Source: Plicaturopsis crispa FD-325 SS-3
Lineage: Eukaryota > Basidiomycota > Agaricomycetes > Amylocorticiales > Amylocorticiaceae
Length of the DNA stretch: 64,000 bases
Reading direction: 5' to 3'
Assembly (NCBI GenBank): GCA_000827205.1
Contig: KN832567.1
Span: forward strand, 641,189-705,188
Positions within the stretch are counted from its first letter, which is position 1. Each line of letters begins with the position of its first letter. Shown here one piece after another: positions 63,559 to 64,000 of the stretch. A program made the position numbers and the translations under genes. The notes under the pieces are model-generated. The model made no database searches, was not told the origin of the DNA, and saw only the letters and a program-made list of their open reading frames with translations.

Positions 63559-64000
63559 CGTAGGTGGATTCAGTTATAAGGTGATGGTGCGTTCACGGCG
63601 TTTGACGAGGGTGCAGTTTGAATGATCGCACTCGCTTGTCGTTGCCTCACTAAATAAGTCTTGAAAAACAATTGGACACTGTAAGCGGCGCAGGAATACA
63701 AGGAAAGACAAAAGCATGAGAGCATGCCTTTGTTATTGTCAAATATGTGCTAGAGCGTACACCGTTGCAAACGGGAAAAGTGCGGGCGCCCACTGTTCCA
63801 CCCTGATCATCAAGACGCCTAGAAAAACCTTGAGCGGTGTACTATGCCCGCATGCGAAAAAAAAACGGCTGAATAATGTACCCATGGCACATCGGCCCCT
63901 GGCAAAATCGTTCGAAGGGCAACTTGACATAGCAAAGTGAGGTTAGCGTCCACCAGTTACGCGTATCAAAGCACGGAGACACTTTGAGGACACGACAATA
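63559..64000. other. Intergenic to window end, nothing recognised
   Basis: 442 bases upstream of the hypothetical gene. No supported feature. Confidence 0.4.

Overview
The window is genomic DNA of a filamentous basidiomycete, almost certainly an agaricomycete mushroom or wood-decay fungus. Genes carry many short introns (about 45-70 bases, GT-AG with a few GC-AG), the coding sequence is near 50% GC, and the content is typical of that class: a cellobiose dehydrogenase, a polyporopepsin-like protease, a GH18 chitinase, multicopy intronless F-box proteins and a multicopy clp1-like family. Most exon models below were checked by splice-phase arithmetic, so summed exon lengths divide by three; exceptions are stated. 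No tRNA, rRNA, CRISPR, LTR or virus-like element was seen. A 920-base assembly gap lies at 19255-20174.

Layout. 1-6300: three tandem minus-strand copies of one uncharacterised family (possibly clampless1-like), each preceded by the same palindromic promoter element. 6300-9843: an SPX-RING ubiquitin ligase and a GNAT-Mss4 fusion. 10106-11205: a non-autonomous DNA transposon with perfect 31-bp terminal inverted repeats. 11716-22585: two intronless F-box paralogues in opposite orientation, enclosing a secreted aspartic protease, a Ypk1/Gad8-type AGC kinase, a small membrane protein and the gap. 23204-36263: the exosome helicase Mtr4, a chitinase, a membrane-anchored pepsin-like protease, an F-box/beta-propeller protein and an Spg1-type GTPase. 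38491-45191: cellobiose dehydrogenase, V-ATPase subunit E and a DUF2461 protein. 45984-61658: two inverted kinase-like paralogues (one probably a pseudokinase) enclosing eIF3l, a mitochondrial release factor, a CSC1-like channel, a small unknown protein, a Cdc4-type myosin light chain and a UBX protein. 62248-63558: a lineage-specific protein.

How they fit. Housekeeping genes (mtr4, eIF3l, mitochondrial RF1, V-ATPase E, UBX, ypk1) alternate with accessory ones. Cellobiose dehydrogenase, chitinase and the secreted protease form the secreted degradative set. Spg1 and Cdc4 are both cytokinesis factors in fission yeast. The SPX-RING protein and the AGC kinase are nutrient or stress signalling components. 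The most unusual material is the tandem clp1-like array with its shared promoter element, the TIR element, the diverged pseudokinase and the two adjacent genes whose first coding exon is only the ATG.
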